Virus record (IMG/VR): IMGVR_UViG_3300025896_000073
Span: 1 to 37,915 of that record
Strand: one strand, 5' to 3'
Length of the DNA: 37,915 nucleotides
DNA from: a virus
Shown piece after piece: positions 22,920 to 30,515 of the stretch (position 1 is the stretch's first letter; each line of letters starts with the position of its first letter). Made by a program: the position numbers and the translations under genes. The notes below the pieces were generated by a model, which was not told the DNA's origin, made no database searches, and worked only from the letters and a program-made list of their open reading frames with translations.

Positions 22920-23752
22920 CCGCCTACCTGACCATCGAGACCGAGAACCGTGTGCCAGGTCTGCAGCCTGAGGTGTTCCAGTTCCCTGGTGGGGAGTGGC
23001 ACCTGCGCAACATCCCCGAATACGACGGCGAGTGGGGCCTCAATCCTGTCTATGTCGCTGATGTGCGTGGTGCCGACCCCAACGACTTGATCAAGGCCGC
23101 GTTGTGGGCTGACGTAGCTAATCGCGAGTGTGCTCGGTTTGTGCTGATGATGCCCTACCTATCTGCAGCACGTGCTGATCGAGGCATCCCGGTGGGAGCA
23201 TCGGTGTATGCCGCGCAGCTCCGCGCTCTGAATGCCGACACCATCCTCACACTGGACCCGCACAGCGACTTCATGCCGCGCCTGTTCCGTAACCTGCGCA
23301 TCGTGGAGCACGACACCCTGATCGCACAGGCGTTCGATGGCATCCACATCGACGCACTGATCTGTCCGGACGAGGGTGCCAAGGCGCGTGTGGAAAGCAC
23401 AGCGCAGCTGCTGGGGATGGACGTGCATTACGCCAGCAAGAAGCGTGACTTCGAGACCGGCAAGCTCAGCGGCTTCGCGGCTCCCGACACGCTGCCCAAG
23501 AAGGGCCGCTATCTGGTGGTGGATGACATCTGTGACGGTGGTGGCACCTTCATGGGTTTGGCCGAGGCACTGGGCTTGCATCGGGATCAGCTGGCCCTGT
23601 GGGTCACTCACGGCATCTTCAGCGGCAAGGCTGACCAGCTGCGTCAATCTTACCGGTGGATCGCCACCACGAGCAGCCATCCTGGCAGTAGCCGACCTGA
23701 GGTCGCAACACACGTTGTCCGGGTGTTCGATCACCTCAAGGAATACCTGTAG
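22916..23752 (+). CDS. Ribose-phosphate pyrophosphokinase-like enzyme (possible ADP-ribose-PP synthetase)
   Basis: 278 residues, shorter than the usual 310-320. It has FQFPGGEWHLR (for F-DGE-----), PYLSAARADRG (80-90), the ADTILTLDPHSD metal/pyrophosphate segment (107-118), ALICPDEGAKARV, a KKR loop (175-177) and VVDDICDGGGTF (201-212), the ribose-phosphate loop with DGGGT in place of DTGGT. Normal Prs makes PRPP from ribose-5-phosphate and ATP. With a nicotinamide phosphoribosyltransferase-like gene two genes on, it could supply PRPP for NAD+ salvage or, as reported for NARP1 phages, pyrophosphorylate ADP-ribose. Sequence reading cannot decide between the two. Confidence 0.85.
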   Translation: MTAYLTIETENRVPGLQPEVFQFPGGEWHLRNIPEYDGEWGLNPVYVADVRGADPNDLIKAALWADVANRECARFVLMMPYLSAARADRGIPVGASVYAAQLRALNADTILTLDPHSDFMPRLFRNLRIVEHDTLIAQAFDGIHIDALICPDEGAKARVESTAQLLGMDVHYASKKRDFETGKLSGFAAPDTLPKKGRYLVVDDICDGGGTFMGLAEALGLHRDQLALWVTHGIFSGKADQLRQSYRWIATTSSHPGSSRPEVATHVVRVFDHLKEYL

Positions 23753-23764
23753 AACTGGTACAGT
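23746..23764 (+). promoter_or_regulatory. Extended -10 promoter element
   Basis: TGG followed by TACAGT (23759-23764) in an ACCTGTAGAACTGG context that also encodes the upstream stop codon. No clear -35. The leader then holds TATCCCACCCACGAAAGGA (23771-23789), whose last part is the ribosome site for the gene at 23798. Confidence 0.6.
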
Positions 23765-23797
23765 ACTTTTTATCCCACCCACGAAAGGAATGGCCCC

Positions 23798-24082
23798 ATG
23801 GCCAACTACACGCTCCTCGCGCATTCGCGCTTGGGAGATCGCGCTTTGCTCTCTCATGAGCAGGACCCAGCGCACGCCTACTGGTACAACTTCGGCCTCG
23901 GTCTGAGCAGCGTCACTACCTACAAGCTCGCAGGTGATCCGGCCAACGAGTACACCGGGCCCGACTGGGTCACCCAGTTCCCTGAGGCGGACATCGCCGA
24001 GGATGCTGCGTGCCCGGAGTTCGAGACCATCGAGCAGGTCCGCCACTATATCGACACCCACGAAAGGGTAACCCCAGCATGA
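23798..24082 (+). CDS. Hypothetical protein between the two NAD-metabolism genes
   Basis: 94 residues from ATG 23798 with GAAAGGA upstream. Aromatic and acidic (AYWYNFGLG, TGPDWVTQFPEADIAED), ending in a helix (FETIEQVRHYIDTHE). No family recognised. It has its own promoter element and overlaps the nicotinamide phosphoribosyltransferase-like gene as ATGA, so it is translated together with it. Confidence 0.65.
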   Translation: MANYTLLAHSRLGDRALLSHEQDPAHAYWYNFGLGLSSVTTYKLAGDPANEYTGPDWVTQFPEADIAEDAACPEFETIEQVRHYIDTHERVTPA

Positions 24083-25587
24083 GCGACGCCACTGCAATCC
24101 TCTTCGAGGTGGACGCCTACAAGCTCGACCACCGACGGCAGTATGAACTGTCCGGCAACGTTAGCCGGGTGTACTCGAACTACACCAACCGCAAGAGCCG
24201 CGTGAAGGGCATGGATCACGTCGTGCACTTCGGTCTTCAGGCCTATCTGGACCACCTGCACGAGGGGTTCGAGCACTTCTTCGGCAATCTGCAGAGCACT
24301 GTGGTGGGTGAGTACGCCTACCGGCTCGAACGTGTTCTCGGTGCTGACGCAGCACGGGCGATCGGCACTGATCACATCGCCGCGCTGCATGACCTGCAGT
24401 ACGTGCCGCTGAAGTTCAGCGCTGTACCGGAGGGCACCCTGGTGCCTATCCGCATCCCCAGCGTCACGGTGGAGAACACCGTGGACGAGTTCTACTGGCT
24501 CACCAACTACATCGAGACCGCGCTGAGCGCCAGCCTGTGGATGCCCAGCACCTCGGCCACCATCGCCCACGCCTACCGCGTGCTGCTCGATGACCGTGCG
24601 TTCCTCACGGGCGCTGACAGCACCGCTGTGGACTTCCAGCTGCACGACTTCAGCTACCGAGGCATGAGCAGCAACGAGAGCGCTGCTGCCTCGGCTGCTG
24701 CACACCTGCTGAGCTTCAAGGGCTCGGACTCGCTGGTGGCCATGGAGTGGATCGAAAAGCACTACGGCGGTGCCTACGATCTGCTCAGTGTCGCGGCTAC
24801 CGAGCACAGCGTCATGAGCACTGGCATCATGAGCAATCCACACACGTTCAACCTGAACCGCGCCGAGTCCGAGAAGGAGGTGTTCAGCAAACTCCTGGAC
24901 TTGTATCCCACTGGCATTCTCAGCGTGGTGTCTGATACGTTCGATCTCTGGAACGTGCTACGCACTATCCTGCCTGACCTGCGAGAAAAGGTGATGCAGC
25001 GTGATGGGAAACTGGTCATCAGGCCCGATTCGGGAGACCCGGTGAAGATCATCTGTGGCAACCCCGCAGGCCGCACTGTCGATGAGCAGCGCGGCGTGAT
25101 CGAACTGCTCTGGGACACCTTCGGCGGCACGATCAACGGTGAGGGTTACCGGGAGCTGGACACGCACATCGGGGCCATCTACGGCGACAGCATCACCCTG
25201 GCGCGCGCCGACGAAATCACCGCGAATCTGGAGAAGATGGGCTTCGCGTCCACCAACGTCGTGTTCGGTGTCGGCAGCTTCACCTACCAGTACAACACCC
25301 GTGACACCTTCGGAAGCGCCATGAAAGCCACGTGGGCCAAGGTCGACGGCAAGGGTGTGAACCTGTTCAAGGACCCCATCACCGACGACGGCACCAAGAA
25401 GAGCGCTACGGGGCGGTTGGCTGTTCTCGGCGGAGGCGACGAGGAGTTCTACCTCGTGGAGAACGCCGACGAGCAGGCCGAGCTGGCCAGTGCGCTGCAG
25501 CCGGTGTGGATCGACGGCGAGTTCGTCAAACACCAGAGCTTCGCCGACGTGCGCGAGACCCTGGCCAAGGGACGGGCGCGCGTCTGA
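24079..25587 (+). CDS. Nicotinamide phosphoribosyltransferase-like enzyme (NadV/NAMPT or Namat)
   Basis: 502 residues, full length for the family. Recognisable NAMPT blocks: VDFQLHDFSYRG (Asp190, Arg194), AATEHSVMS (His243, equivalent to the catalytic His247 of human NAMPT), LSVVSDTFDLWN, LVIRPDSGDP (Arg315, Asp317), IYGDSITL, FGVGSFTYQYNTRD and VNLFKDPITDDG. It joins nicotinamide to a pyrophosphorylated ribose: PRPP to give NMN, or ADP-ribose pyrophosphate to give NAD+ directly if it is the NARP1 type. It follows the Prs-like gene with one small gene between them. Confidence 0.92.
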   Translation: MSDATAILFEVDAYKLDHRRQYELSGNVSRVYSNYTNRKSRVKGMDHVVHFGLQAYLDHLHEGFEHFFGNLQSTVVGEYAYRLERVLGADAARAIGTDHIAALHDLQYVPLKFSAVPEGTLVPIRIPSVTVENTVDEFYWLTNYIETALSASLWMPSTSATIAHAYRVLLDDRAFLTGADSTAVDFQLHDFSYRGMSSNESAAASAAAHLLSFKGSDSLVAMEWIEKHYGGAYDLLSVAATEHSVMSTGIMSNPHTFNLNRAESEKEVFSKLLDLYPTGILSVVSDTFDLWNVLRTILPDLREKVMQRDGKLVIRPDSGDPVKIICGNPAGRTVDEQRGVIELLWDTFGGTINGEGYRELDTHIGAIYGDSITLARADEITANLEKMGFASTNVVFGVGSFTYQYNTRDTFGSAMKATWAKVDGKGVNLFKDPITDDGTKKSATGRLAVLGGGDEEFYLVENADEQAELASALQPVWIDGEFVKHQSFADVRETLAKGRARV

Positions 25588-25754
25588 TGGCATCGCTGAT
25601 GGGTTATGACATGGATCGGATCAGCAAGCCGATCACCAGTGCTATCAACTCGTTCACCACCGCTTACCGTGAGCGCACCGAGGTCGTGGCTAAGCAGGCC
25701 GACGCGCTCTCGCGTCTGGCTGATGTCGCTGAAGGGAAGGTTTTCGTCTCGTGA
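25587..25754 (+). CDS. Small helical hypothetical protein
   Basis: 55 residues, ATG in a TGATG overlap with the NAMPT-like gene. One long amphipathic helix is likely (SAINSFTTAYRERTEVVAKQ). It ends in a GTGA overlap with the next membrane protein gene. Function unknown. Confidence 0.6.
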   Translation: MASLMGYDMDRISKPITSAINSFTTAYRERTEVVAKQADALSRLADVAEGKVFVS

Positions 25755-26059
25755 GTCTGGTACTCAAGTCTGTGCGGCCCCCACGCCGCCGCTGGTGGGA
25801 CAACGGCATGAACATCCTGTTCCTGGTGGTGCTCACCTACGGTCTGGTGCTGGTGGCTATGTCCACCGAGGGCCCTATTTTCAACGCGGTGCAGGCATAT
25901 CGCGGCATGATCTTCATCGTGCTGGCTACCATGCTCTCGGTGCTCAATGCACTGTGGAGCATCCGCCGCGCCATCACCCGTGATCGCATCATCGAAGGTG
26001 ACATCTCGGCGCACATCAGCACCGTCACCGCACCCGACCCCGTGGAGGACAAGTCATGA
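25751..26059 (+). CDS. Small membrane protein, two helices
   Basis: 102 residues from a GTG overlapping the previous stop. A basic N-terminus (RPPRRRWWDN) precedes two hydrophobic segments (about 20-40 and 50-68), followed by a charged cytoplasmic tail. First of three consecutive small membrane proteins. Confidence 0.65.
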   Translation: MSLVLKSVRPPRRRWWDNGMNILFLVVLTYGLVLVAMSTEGPIFNAVQAYRGMIFIVLATMLSVLNALWSIRRAITRDRIIEGDISAHISTVTAPDPVEDKS

Positions 26060-26253
26060 GCAACCGAGGCACGGGCATCCTGGGCACTGTTCAGGTTGTG
26101 CTGATCATCGCCAAGTTCATCGACGCGCCGTGGAACACGGCCTATCACATCCCGTGGGTGTGGGTGTTCACTCCGGTCTACATCACCATCGCCATCGTGG
26201 TGCTGGCCATGGTCGTTGCTGTGCTGGCCGCGATCTCATCGGAAGGCAAGTAG
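26056..26253 (+). CDS. Small membrane protein
   Basis: 65 residues, ATG in an ATGA overlap. One weak segment (ILGTVQVVLIIAKFI) and one strong membrane helix at the C-terminal end (VYITIAIVVLAMVVAVLAAI). No family recognised. Confidence 0.6.
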   Translation: MSNRGTGILGTVQVVLIIAKFIDAPWNTAYHIPWVWVFTPVYITIAIVVLAMVVAVLAAISSEGK

Positions 26254-26255
26254 CC

Positions 26256-26495
26256 ATGACCATGCGCCCGGCTCCACGCATGAGCGAGAAGGACGTCAGC
26301 GCCCTGTTCGCCCTTGGCGCGTTCTTCATCGGTGCCCTGCGTCTGCTCTTCATCGCTTTGGTGGTGCTGGGCGTGATCTGGACCGGTCGCGAGGTTGCTC
26401 CTGGGCACCTGTTCGACATTCACAACTTCTGCCAGGGCGCATGGGTGTTGACTGTGGGCCTGATTCTTGTGCACTTCACCGAGGAGTGGGGCTGA
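26256..26495 (+). CDS. Small membrane protein, two helices
   Basis: 79 residues, ATG two bases after the previous stop. Two hydrophobic segments (about 17-42 and 60-74) separated by a short loop with His and Cys. Third of the membrane trio between the NAMPT-like and nucleotidyltransferase genes. Confidence 0.6.
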   Translation: MTMRPAPRMSEKDVSALFALGAFFIGALRLLFIALVVLGVIWTGREVAPGHLFDIHNFCQGAWVLTVGLILVHFTEEWG

Positions 26496-26506
26496 GGTGA
26501 AGTCCG

Positions 26507-27355
26507 ATGGATGTGATGTTCTGGCGGGAAGGGATGGGTCACATGACACCTGAAGAGGCTTACGCACGCCAGCACACCGTGCTGCTGGTACGCACCGGCA
26601 GCCAGCTGTTCGGCACCAGTGTGTCCACCACCCCCGATGACGACGAGGTGGGCATCTTCGTGGAGGGGCAGGACAGCATGTTCAGCGCTGATCCTCTCTA
26701 CAAGCGCCCCGATCAGACCACCTACCGCAGCGCCCGCGACCATTACGGCAACGATGCGCGCAGCACCGGCAATGATGTCGATGGTCAGCTCATCAGCTTG
26801 AATCACTTCATGCGTGAGACGGCCAAGGGCAACCCCAACACCATCACCCTGCTGTTCGCACCCAAGGACAAGATTCTGGCCAAGGACTGCTGGGAGGTAG
26901 TGGGCAGCTTGCTCACCCCTCAGCACCGTGACCGTTTCATCTCCAAGGCCATGGGCACCCGTTACCTGAAGTATGTGCTCAATCAGCGCACCATGTACCT
27001 GGACAACCCCAAGGTCAAGCGGTCCGAGCTGGTGGCCCAGTACGGTTTCGACACCAAGGGTGCCTACCATGCTCTGCGGGTAGCGCTGCAGGGTTATGAG
27101 CTGATGAGCACCGGCCACATCAGCCTTCCGATGACTACCACGTGCCGCACTTATCTGCTGGGGGTACGCCGGGGTATGTACTCCAAGGCTGAGGTCTTCG
27201 AACACCTGCGCGAGCTGGAGAACAATCTGGCCCGTGCGATCGTGGAATCGGACTGGCCGGACGAACCCGACTATAGCCTGCTCACTAGGTGGAATTCAGA
27301 CTTGCATGAGGTATACTGGGACTACCAGCAGGAATGCGGAAAGAGACTTTTCTAA
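26507..27355 (+). CDS. Predicted nucleotidyltransferase, Pol-beta superfamily (COG3541-like)
   Basis: 282 residues from ATG 26507 (GAGGTGAAG upstream; Met at 26543, after GGGAAGGGA, is a good alternative). The nucleotidyltransferase signature is LVRTGSQLFGTSVST followed by PDDDEVGIFVEG. Then SLNHFMRETAKGNPNTITLL and, in the C-terminal half, SELVAQYGFDTKGAYHALR and LPMTTTCRTYLLGVRRG match the order in COG3541 proteins. These are predicted to transfer a nucleotide to an unknown acceptor. Full length. It may act on RNA ends or proteins; it is not an NMN adenylyltransferase by fold. Confidence 0.8.
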   Translation: MDVMFWREGMGHMTPEEAYARQHTVLLVRTGSQLFGTSVSTTPDDDEVGIFVEGQDSMFSADPLYKRPDQTTYRSARDHYGNDARSTGNDVDGQLISLNHFMRETAKGNPNTITLLFAPKDKILAKDCWEVVGSLLTPQHRDRFISKAMGTRYLKYVLNQRTMYLDNPKVKRSELVAQYGFDTKGAYHALRVALQGYELMSTGHISLPMTTTCRTYLLGVRRGMYSKAEVFEHLRELENNLARAIVESDWPDEPDYSLLTRWNSDLHEVYWDYQQECGKRLF

Positions 27356-27356
27356 C

Positions 27357-27375
27357 CCTGTAGAAAGTGTATAGT
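27357..27375 (+). promoter_or_regulatory. Promoter -10 element of the CCCTGTAGAA family
   Basis: CCCTGTAGAAAGTG followed by TATAGT at 27370-27375, nearly the same as 22010-22028. No clear -35. The leader of about 34 bases ends in TATCCCACCCAC, directly joined to the ATG at 27416. Confidence 0.6.
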
Positions 27376-27415
27376 CACTCCTATAGAACCCCTCAGAAAG
27401 CGGTATCCCACCCAC

Positions 27416-27664
27416 ATGGACCAGAACGAGAAGCCACACACACCCGCGTGGCACTACGCCGAGGCTGATCGGCTGCTGCGACGTGCACAAGAGCTGTCGG
27501 AAAAGTACTCGAACACCAGCATCAAGTCCCTGGAGCTGAAGACTGACCTGCAGGGAATGGGCAGACTACTCACGGATCGTGCCCACGCTCACGCCGCACT
27601 GGCTCAGACCGACATCATGGTCTCTGAGCAGGCACGCACCTGGCATCGGAACAGGACCGACTGA
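27416..27664 (+). CDS. Small helical protein, related to the one at 28320
   Basis: 82 residues. Helical throughout, with HYAEADRLLRRAQELSEKYS and, at the end, DRAHAHAALAQTD. The protein at 28320-28607 has the same layout (RAEELIKEGERVA ... WAQAQVHATLATI). Small proteins ending in A-VHA-LA are common in actinophages with no known job. The ATG joins directly to the CCCACCCAC leader motif. Confidence 0.65.
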   Translation: MDQNEKPHTPAWHYAEADRLLRRAQELSEKYSNTSIKSLELKTDLQGMGRLLTDRAHAHAALAQTDIMVSEQARTWHRNRTD

Positions 27665-27666
27665 TC

Positions 27667-28329
27667 ATGACCGTACTCACGGACGCACCAGGAACACCCG
27701 AGGCACAGCTGCTGGTCACGGACCTGCACAAGGTCCTGCACAACGCGCACCTGTTCGTACACAAGGGCGACGAGATTCCCAGCATTAACGGGGTGTATCT
27801 GGAGAGCACAGGCACACACCTGGTTGCCACCGGCACCGACCGCTTCATGCTGGGTGCATCAGCTGTGGCCTACGCCGATGAGAAGTGGACGACGCTGCTG
27901 CCGTTGGCCCACGTCACCACGCTGCTGGCGGTGCTCAAGGCCAGCTCACATCGCGCAGGTCCCTGGAAGAGCGCCACGGTGAAGCTGTCCCCGGAGGGTT
28001 ATCGGCTCAAGGTCGCTGTCCCCACCGATGACATCAAGTTCTCGTTTCCCACGGCCCGCCGTCATGACGACAAGATCGAGTTCCCGCTGTGGAAGCAGCT
28101 GCTCAAGGAACCCACCGAGCCCATCACCGACACCACGCGCAAGATGTGTGTGGACGCCCAGAAGCTGGCCAAGTTCGCCAGGGTGAAGGCTGATCGCCAC
28201 GCCATGGAGATCACCGTGCGCGACCCCAACAAGCCGATGCGTGTGCGCATGGGATCAAACTTCATCGGGTTGATCATGCCCATCCGCATGGCCTCCATCG
28301 AGAACTGGAAGGAGCCGACATGGCTCTGA
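27667..28329 (+). CDS. Compact DnaN-like sliding clamp
   Basis: 220 residues, ATG two bases after the previous stop. The N-terminal part has INGVYLESTGTHLVATGTDRF, matching the clamp repeat (L-GV-LE---G-L-LVATD--R). The C-terminus, FIGLIMPIRM, matches the end of bacterial beta clamps (YLIMP-R). It is about 60% of the usual length, so one of the three clamp repeats appears to be missing or reduced. A clamp holds a polymerase on DNA; no polymerase gene is in the window. Confidence 0.65.
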   Translation: MTVLTDAPGTPEAQLLVTDLHKVLHNAHLFVHKGDEIPSINGVYLESTGTHLVATGTDRFMLGASAVAYADEKWTTLLPLAHVTTLLAVLKASSHRAGPWKSATVKLSPEGYRLKVAVPTDDIKFSFPTARRHDDKIEFPLWKQLLKEPTEPITDTTRKMCVDAQKLAKFARVKADRHAMEITVRDPNKPMRVRMGSNFIGLIMPIRMASIENWKEPTWL

Positions 28330-28607
28330 GTTCGTCGCATCACAAGGACCGCGCCGAAGAGCTGATCAAAGAGGGTGAGCGTGTCGCCTCCCAGATCAGC
28401 AGGCTCAAGGACGATAGAAGCGGCGCAACCGGCGGGCTGCGTGACGACTTCACCGAGCGCATGGACGAACTCGGCAAGAAGGCCATGGGCATCTGGGCGC
28501 AGGCCCAGGTCCACGCCACCCTGGCCACCATCCCGGACCGCCTGACTCCCCGCTTCCCTAACGTCACCGAGCTGGACTCTGACGGCCTCACCAGGCTTGA
28601 GCCATGA
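28320..28607 (+). CDS. Small helical protein, paralogue of 27416
   Basis: 95 residues, ATG 28320 overlapping the end of the clamp-like gene by ten bases. RAEELIKEGERVASQISRLK and WAQAQVHATLATI are the two helical parts. It flanks the clamp-like gene on the opposite side to its relative. Confidence 0.6.
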   Translation: MALSSSHHKDRAEELIKEGERVASQISRLKDDRSGATGGLRDDFTERMDELGKKAMGIWAQAQVHATLATIPDRLTPRFPNVTELDSDGLTRLEP

Positions 28608-28825
28608 CCGAGCAAGAGTTTCAGGCCGAGTACGAGCGTGGGTACAGCGTCGGCAAGTATCACGGCTTCAAAGAGGGCGAGAAGGTCGGCTACGAGAAGG
28701 CTCAGCAGGAGCTGCACGACAAGATGGTGACGGCGTTCGAGCGCATGCCAGCCATAATTCAGGCTTTCACCGAGCACCTCACGAAAGGGGACGCCCATGG
28801 CGACCAAGAGTCTGACCAAGGCTGA
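28604..28825 (+). CDS. Small charged hypothetical protein
   Basis: 73 residues, ATG in an ATGA overlap. Starts EFQAEYERGYSVGKYHGFKE, a Y/G/K-rich repeat-like stretch seen in phage scaffolds and small ORFs, then a helix. No assignment. It is overlapped by the next gene for 29 bases. Confidence 0.55.
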   Translation: MTEQEFQAEYERGYSVGKYHGFKEGEKVGYEKAQQELHDKMVTAFERMPAIIQAFTEHLTKGDAHGDQESDQG

Positions 28826-29450
28826 GTTGAACGAGGCCCTGCGAGAAGCTCAGTCGCAGATCAATGCACTGGACGGTGACCTGCGCTCCATGACACGTGA
28901 CCGTGACGAGCACCGGTCCTTCAAGGAGCACGCCACTCGTGATCGGGACGAGGCCATTGCGGCACTCTACGAGATCGTCAAGGTTCACACGCCTTTTGCC
29001 GACCCCACCAACTTCGTGCGCGGTGAGAACCGTGACAATGAGCCCTGGGGCGTCACGATGCGCTGCGGTGTCTGCCACACCAAGGAGCACCACACCCGCG
29101 CCGAGAAGAACTACGAGGTGTGGCCGTGCCCCACGGTCAAGCCCATCCTGCGTCTGCGCGAGGAGTGGGAGCGCGCTCAGGAAGAGCGCAAGGCTGAAGC
29201 TGTCGAGGAACGGCGCGCTGCCGAGACCTACGACTGCGGCATCGGGCGCACCGACGACGCCACCGAGCTGGAGAACCTGTTCGTCACCACCCCGTGGCAG
29301 AAGACCCAGGAGTGGCGTGACAGCGTGGGAAACATCTGGAAGTACTCACAGACGTACAAGGCCTGGAGGCTGTTCTATGAGCCCATCGGTGAGTGGCGGA
29401 CAGAGACCCCCGACTCTGCCTTCGGCCCGTACACCAGGATCGAGCCGTGA
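28797..29450 (+). CDS. Coiled-coil protein with Cys/His cluster
   Basis: 217 residues; GAAAGGGGA precedes ATG 28797. Residues 5-60 form a coiled coil (ALREAQSQINALDGDLRSMT). Then MRCGVCHTKEHHTRAEKNYE gives a C-x2-C-H-x3-HH cluster with a further Cys at WPCPT, a likely zinc site. A second helical region and a Trp-rich C-terminus (GNIWKYSQTYKAWRLFYEP) follow. No family recognised. Confidence 0.65.
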   Translation: MATKSLTKAELNEALREAQSQINALDGDLRSMTRDRDEHRSFKEHATRDRDEAIAALYEIVKVHTPFADPTNFVRGENRDNEPWGVTMRCGVCHTKEHHTRAEKNYEVWPCPTVKPILRLREEWERAQEERKAEAVEERRAAETYDCGIGRTDDATELENLFVTTPWQKTQEWRDSVGNIWKYSQTYKAWRLFYEPIGEWRTETPDSAFGPYTRIEP

Positions 29451-29614
29451 AGAAGCCTCTACCCTGTGTGCCGTACCTGCTGCTGGATAAGCCGTGGCAG
29501 GTATTCACCATCTGGCGGGCCTATCGCGTGTACCGCATCCGCAAGGAAGCTGACGAGCACGACGACGTTCAGTGGATCGCTGACGTGCGTGCGGACTGGG
29601 AGAAGAAGTCATGA
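29447..29614 (+). CDS. Small hypothetical protein
   Basis: 55 residues, GTG in a GTGA overlap. Aromatic/basic N-terminus (WQVFTIWRAYRVYRIRKE) that could lie on a membrane, acidic C-terminus. Linked by overlap on both sides. Confidence 0.5.
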   Translation: MKKPLPCVPYLLLDKPWQVFTIWRAYRVYRIRKEADEHDDVQWIADVRADWEKKS

Positions 29615-29928
29615 ACATCAGCACCTACATGGCCACCGGGGCTATGGGCTCACCACGTCGCCGAGGGCCTGGTCCCGCATGGGACAGCAAGCAGGAGAAG
29701 GCCGACAACTGGTCGGTGGTTGGCTTCCTGGTCGGTTTCATCGTGCTGCCAGTCATCGCGATCGGCTTTCTCATCTGGGCCACACTCACCGCACCTGACG
29801 CCAAAGGCGACTCCACCCTGCTGCCCACAACGCCCCCAGCGCTGCCCACGTACATCGTGAAAGATGACGGCACCCGCGTGTCGTGCGGGCCCAACTACCG
29901 GTGGTGCTGGGAGAATCAGCAGCCATGA
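29611..29928 (+). CDS. Single-pass membrane protein
   Basis: 105 residues, ATG in an ATGA overlap. One strong membrane helix (about 35-59, VVGFLVGFIVLPVIAIGFLI), then a Pro/Thr-rich linker and a C-terminal CGPNYRWCW pair of Cys. The orientation would put the Cys pair outside, where a disulphide could form. Confidence 0.6.
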   Translation: MNISTYMATGAMGSPRRRGPGPAWDSKQEKADNWSVVGFLVGFIVLPVIAIGFLIWATLTAPDAKGDSTLLPTTPPALPTYIVKDDGTRVSCGPNYRWCWENQQP

Positions 29929-30167
29929 GCGGAATCAAGGGCATCAAGTGGGAGATGGCCGTCGAGGAAGATCAGCAAGGCGGCGTGCACAAGATCACGT
30001 TCGAGCTGCGTCTGCCGATCGCTGTCTCTCGCGACAAGGCTCAAGAGGTCATGAGGTCGGCCATGCGTCGCTACCTGGATGGACAACTCACCGATAAGGA
30101 GAACGGCAGTGGGCAATTAGCCTCCACACTCTTGCAACACGCCGTGGGGATGCCGCTGCTGGTGTGA
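29925..30167 (+). CDS. Small hypothetical protein
   Basis: 80 residues, ATG in an ATGA overlap. N-terminal beta strands (KWEMAVEEDQQGGVHKITFE) and a helix (AQEVMRSAMRRYLDG). The 3' part overlaps, in another frame, the interrupted Cys-rich frame at 30109-30207, so its true end may be in question. Confidence 0.55.
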   Translation: MSGIKGIKWEMAVEEDQQGGVHKITFELRLPIAVSRDKAQEVMRSAMRRYLDGQLTDKENGSGQLASTLLQHAVGMPLLV

Positions 30168-30207
30168 GAGCGACAAGGGCTACGACATGAGGACGACGAA
30201 TAAATGA
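30109..30207 (+). pseudogene. Cys-rich small frame interrupted by an amber codon
   Basis: GTG 30109 is preceded at seven bases by ATAAGGAG, a very good ribosome site, but codon 4 is TAG (30118-30120). The same frame then runs 28 more codons, PPHSCNTPWGCRCWCESD and so on, with four Cys. It ends in TGA at 30205-30207, which overlaps the next ATG as ATGA, the coupling used all over this genome. Either a broken gene or an amber codon that is sometimes read through. Confidence 0.45.
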
Positions 30208-30515
30208 ACCTGTTTCAAGTCATCTGGGCCGAGCTGAAGAACGTCGCCTACACGTTCGGAGTCAACAGGCATGAGTTCGGCCTGCGCCGCGCCGTGAGCA
30301 CAGCGCGTTACGCCGTGGTCGGCATATTCGCCCATCACCAGGAGGGCACCACCGGCTGCCTGTGTGGGTGGCAATGCTGGCCCGGCCTGGAGCTGGAACA
30401 AGAGGCTCAGCTGCTCGGGCATCTGGAGATTTGCCCCGAGGCCATCGCGCACCGCAAGAAGACCGGCTGCGATCTGCGCGGCCACAAGCACGACCGGACA
30501 GAGGTGCAGGGGTGA
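30204..30515 (+). CDS. Small Cys/His-containing hypothetical protein
   Basis: 103 residues, ATG overlapping the TGA of the interrupted frame. N-terminal helical part, then GCLCGWQCW and HLEICPE with a final CDLRGHKH: a set of Cys and His that could bind one or two zinc ions. The stop overlaps the next GTG. Confidence 0.6.
   Translation: MNLFQVIWAELKNVAYTFGVNRHEFGLRRAVSTARYAVVGIFAHHQEGTTGCLCGWQCWPGLELEQEAQLLGHLEICPEAIAHRKKTGCDLRGHKHDRTEVQG

Noticed and set aside
26507-27355. Nucleotidyltransferase as the NMN adenylyltransferase missing from NAD+ salvage
   Set aside because: It has the GS-x-G and DDD signature of the Pol-beta superfamily, not the HxGH motif of NMN adenylyltransferases.
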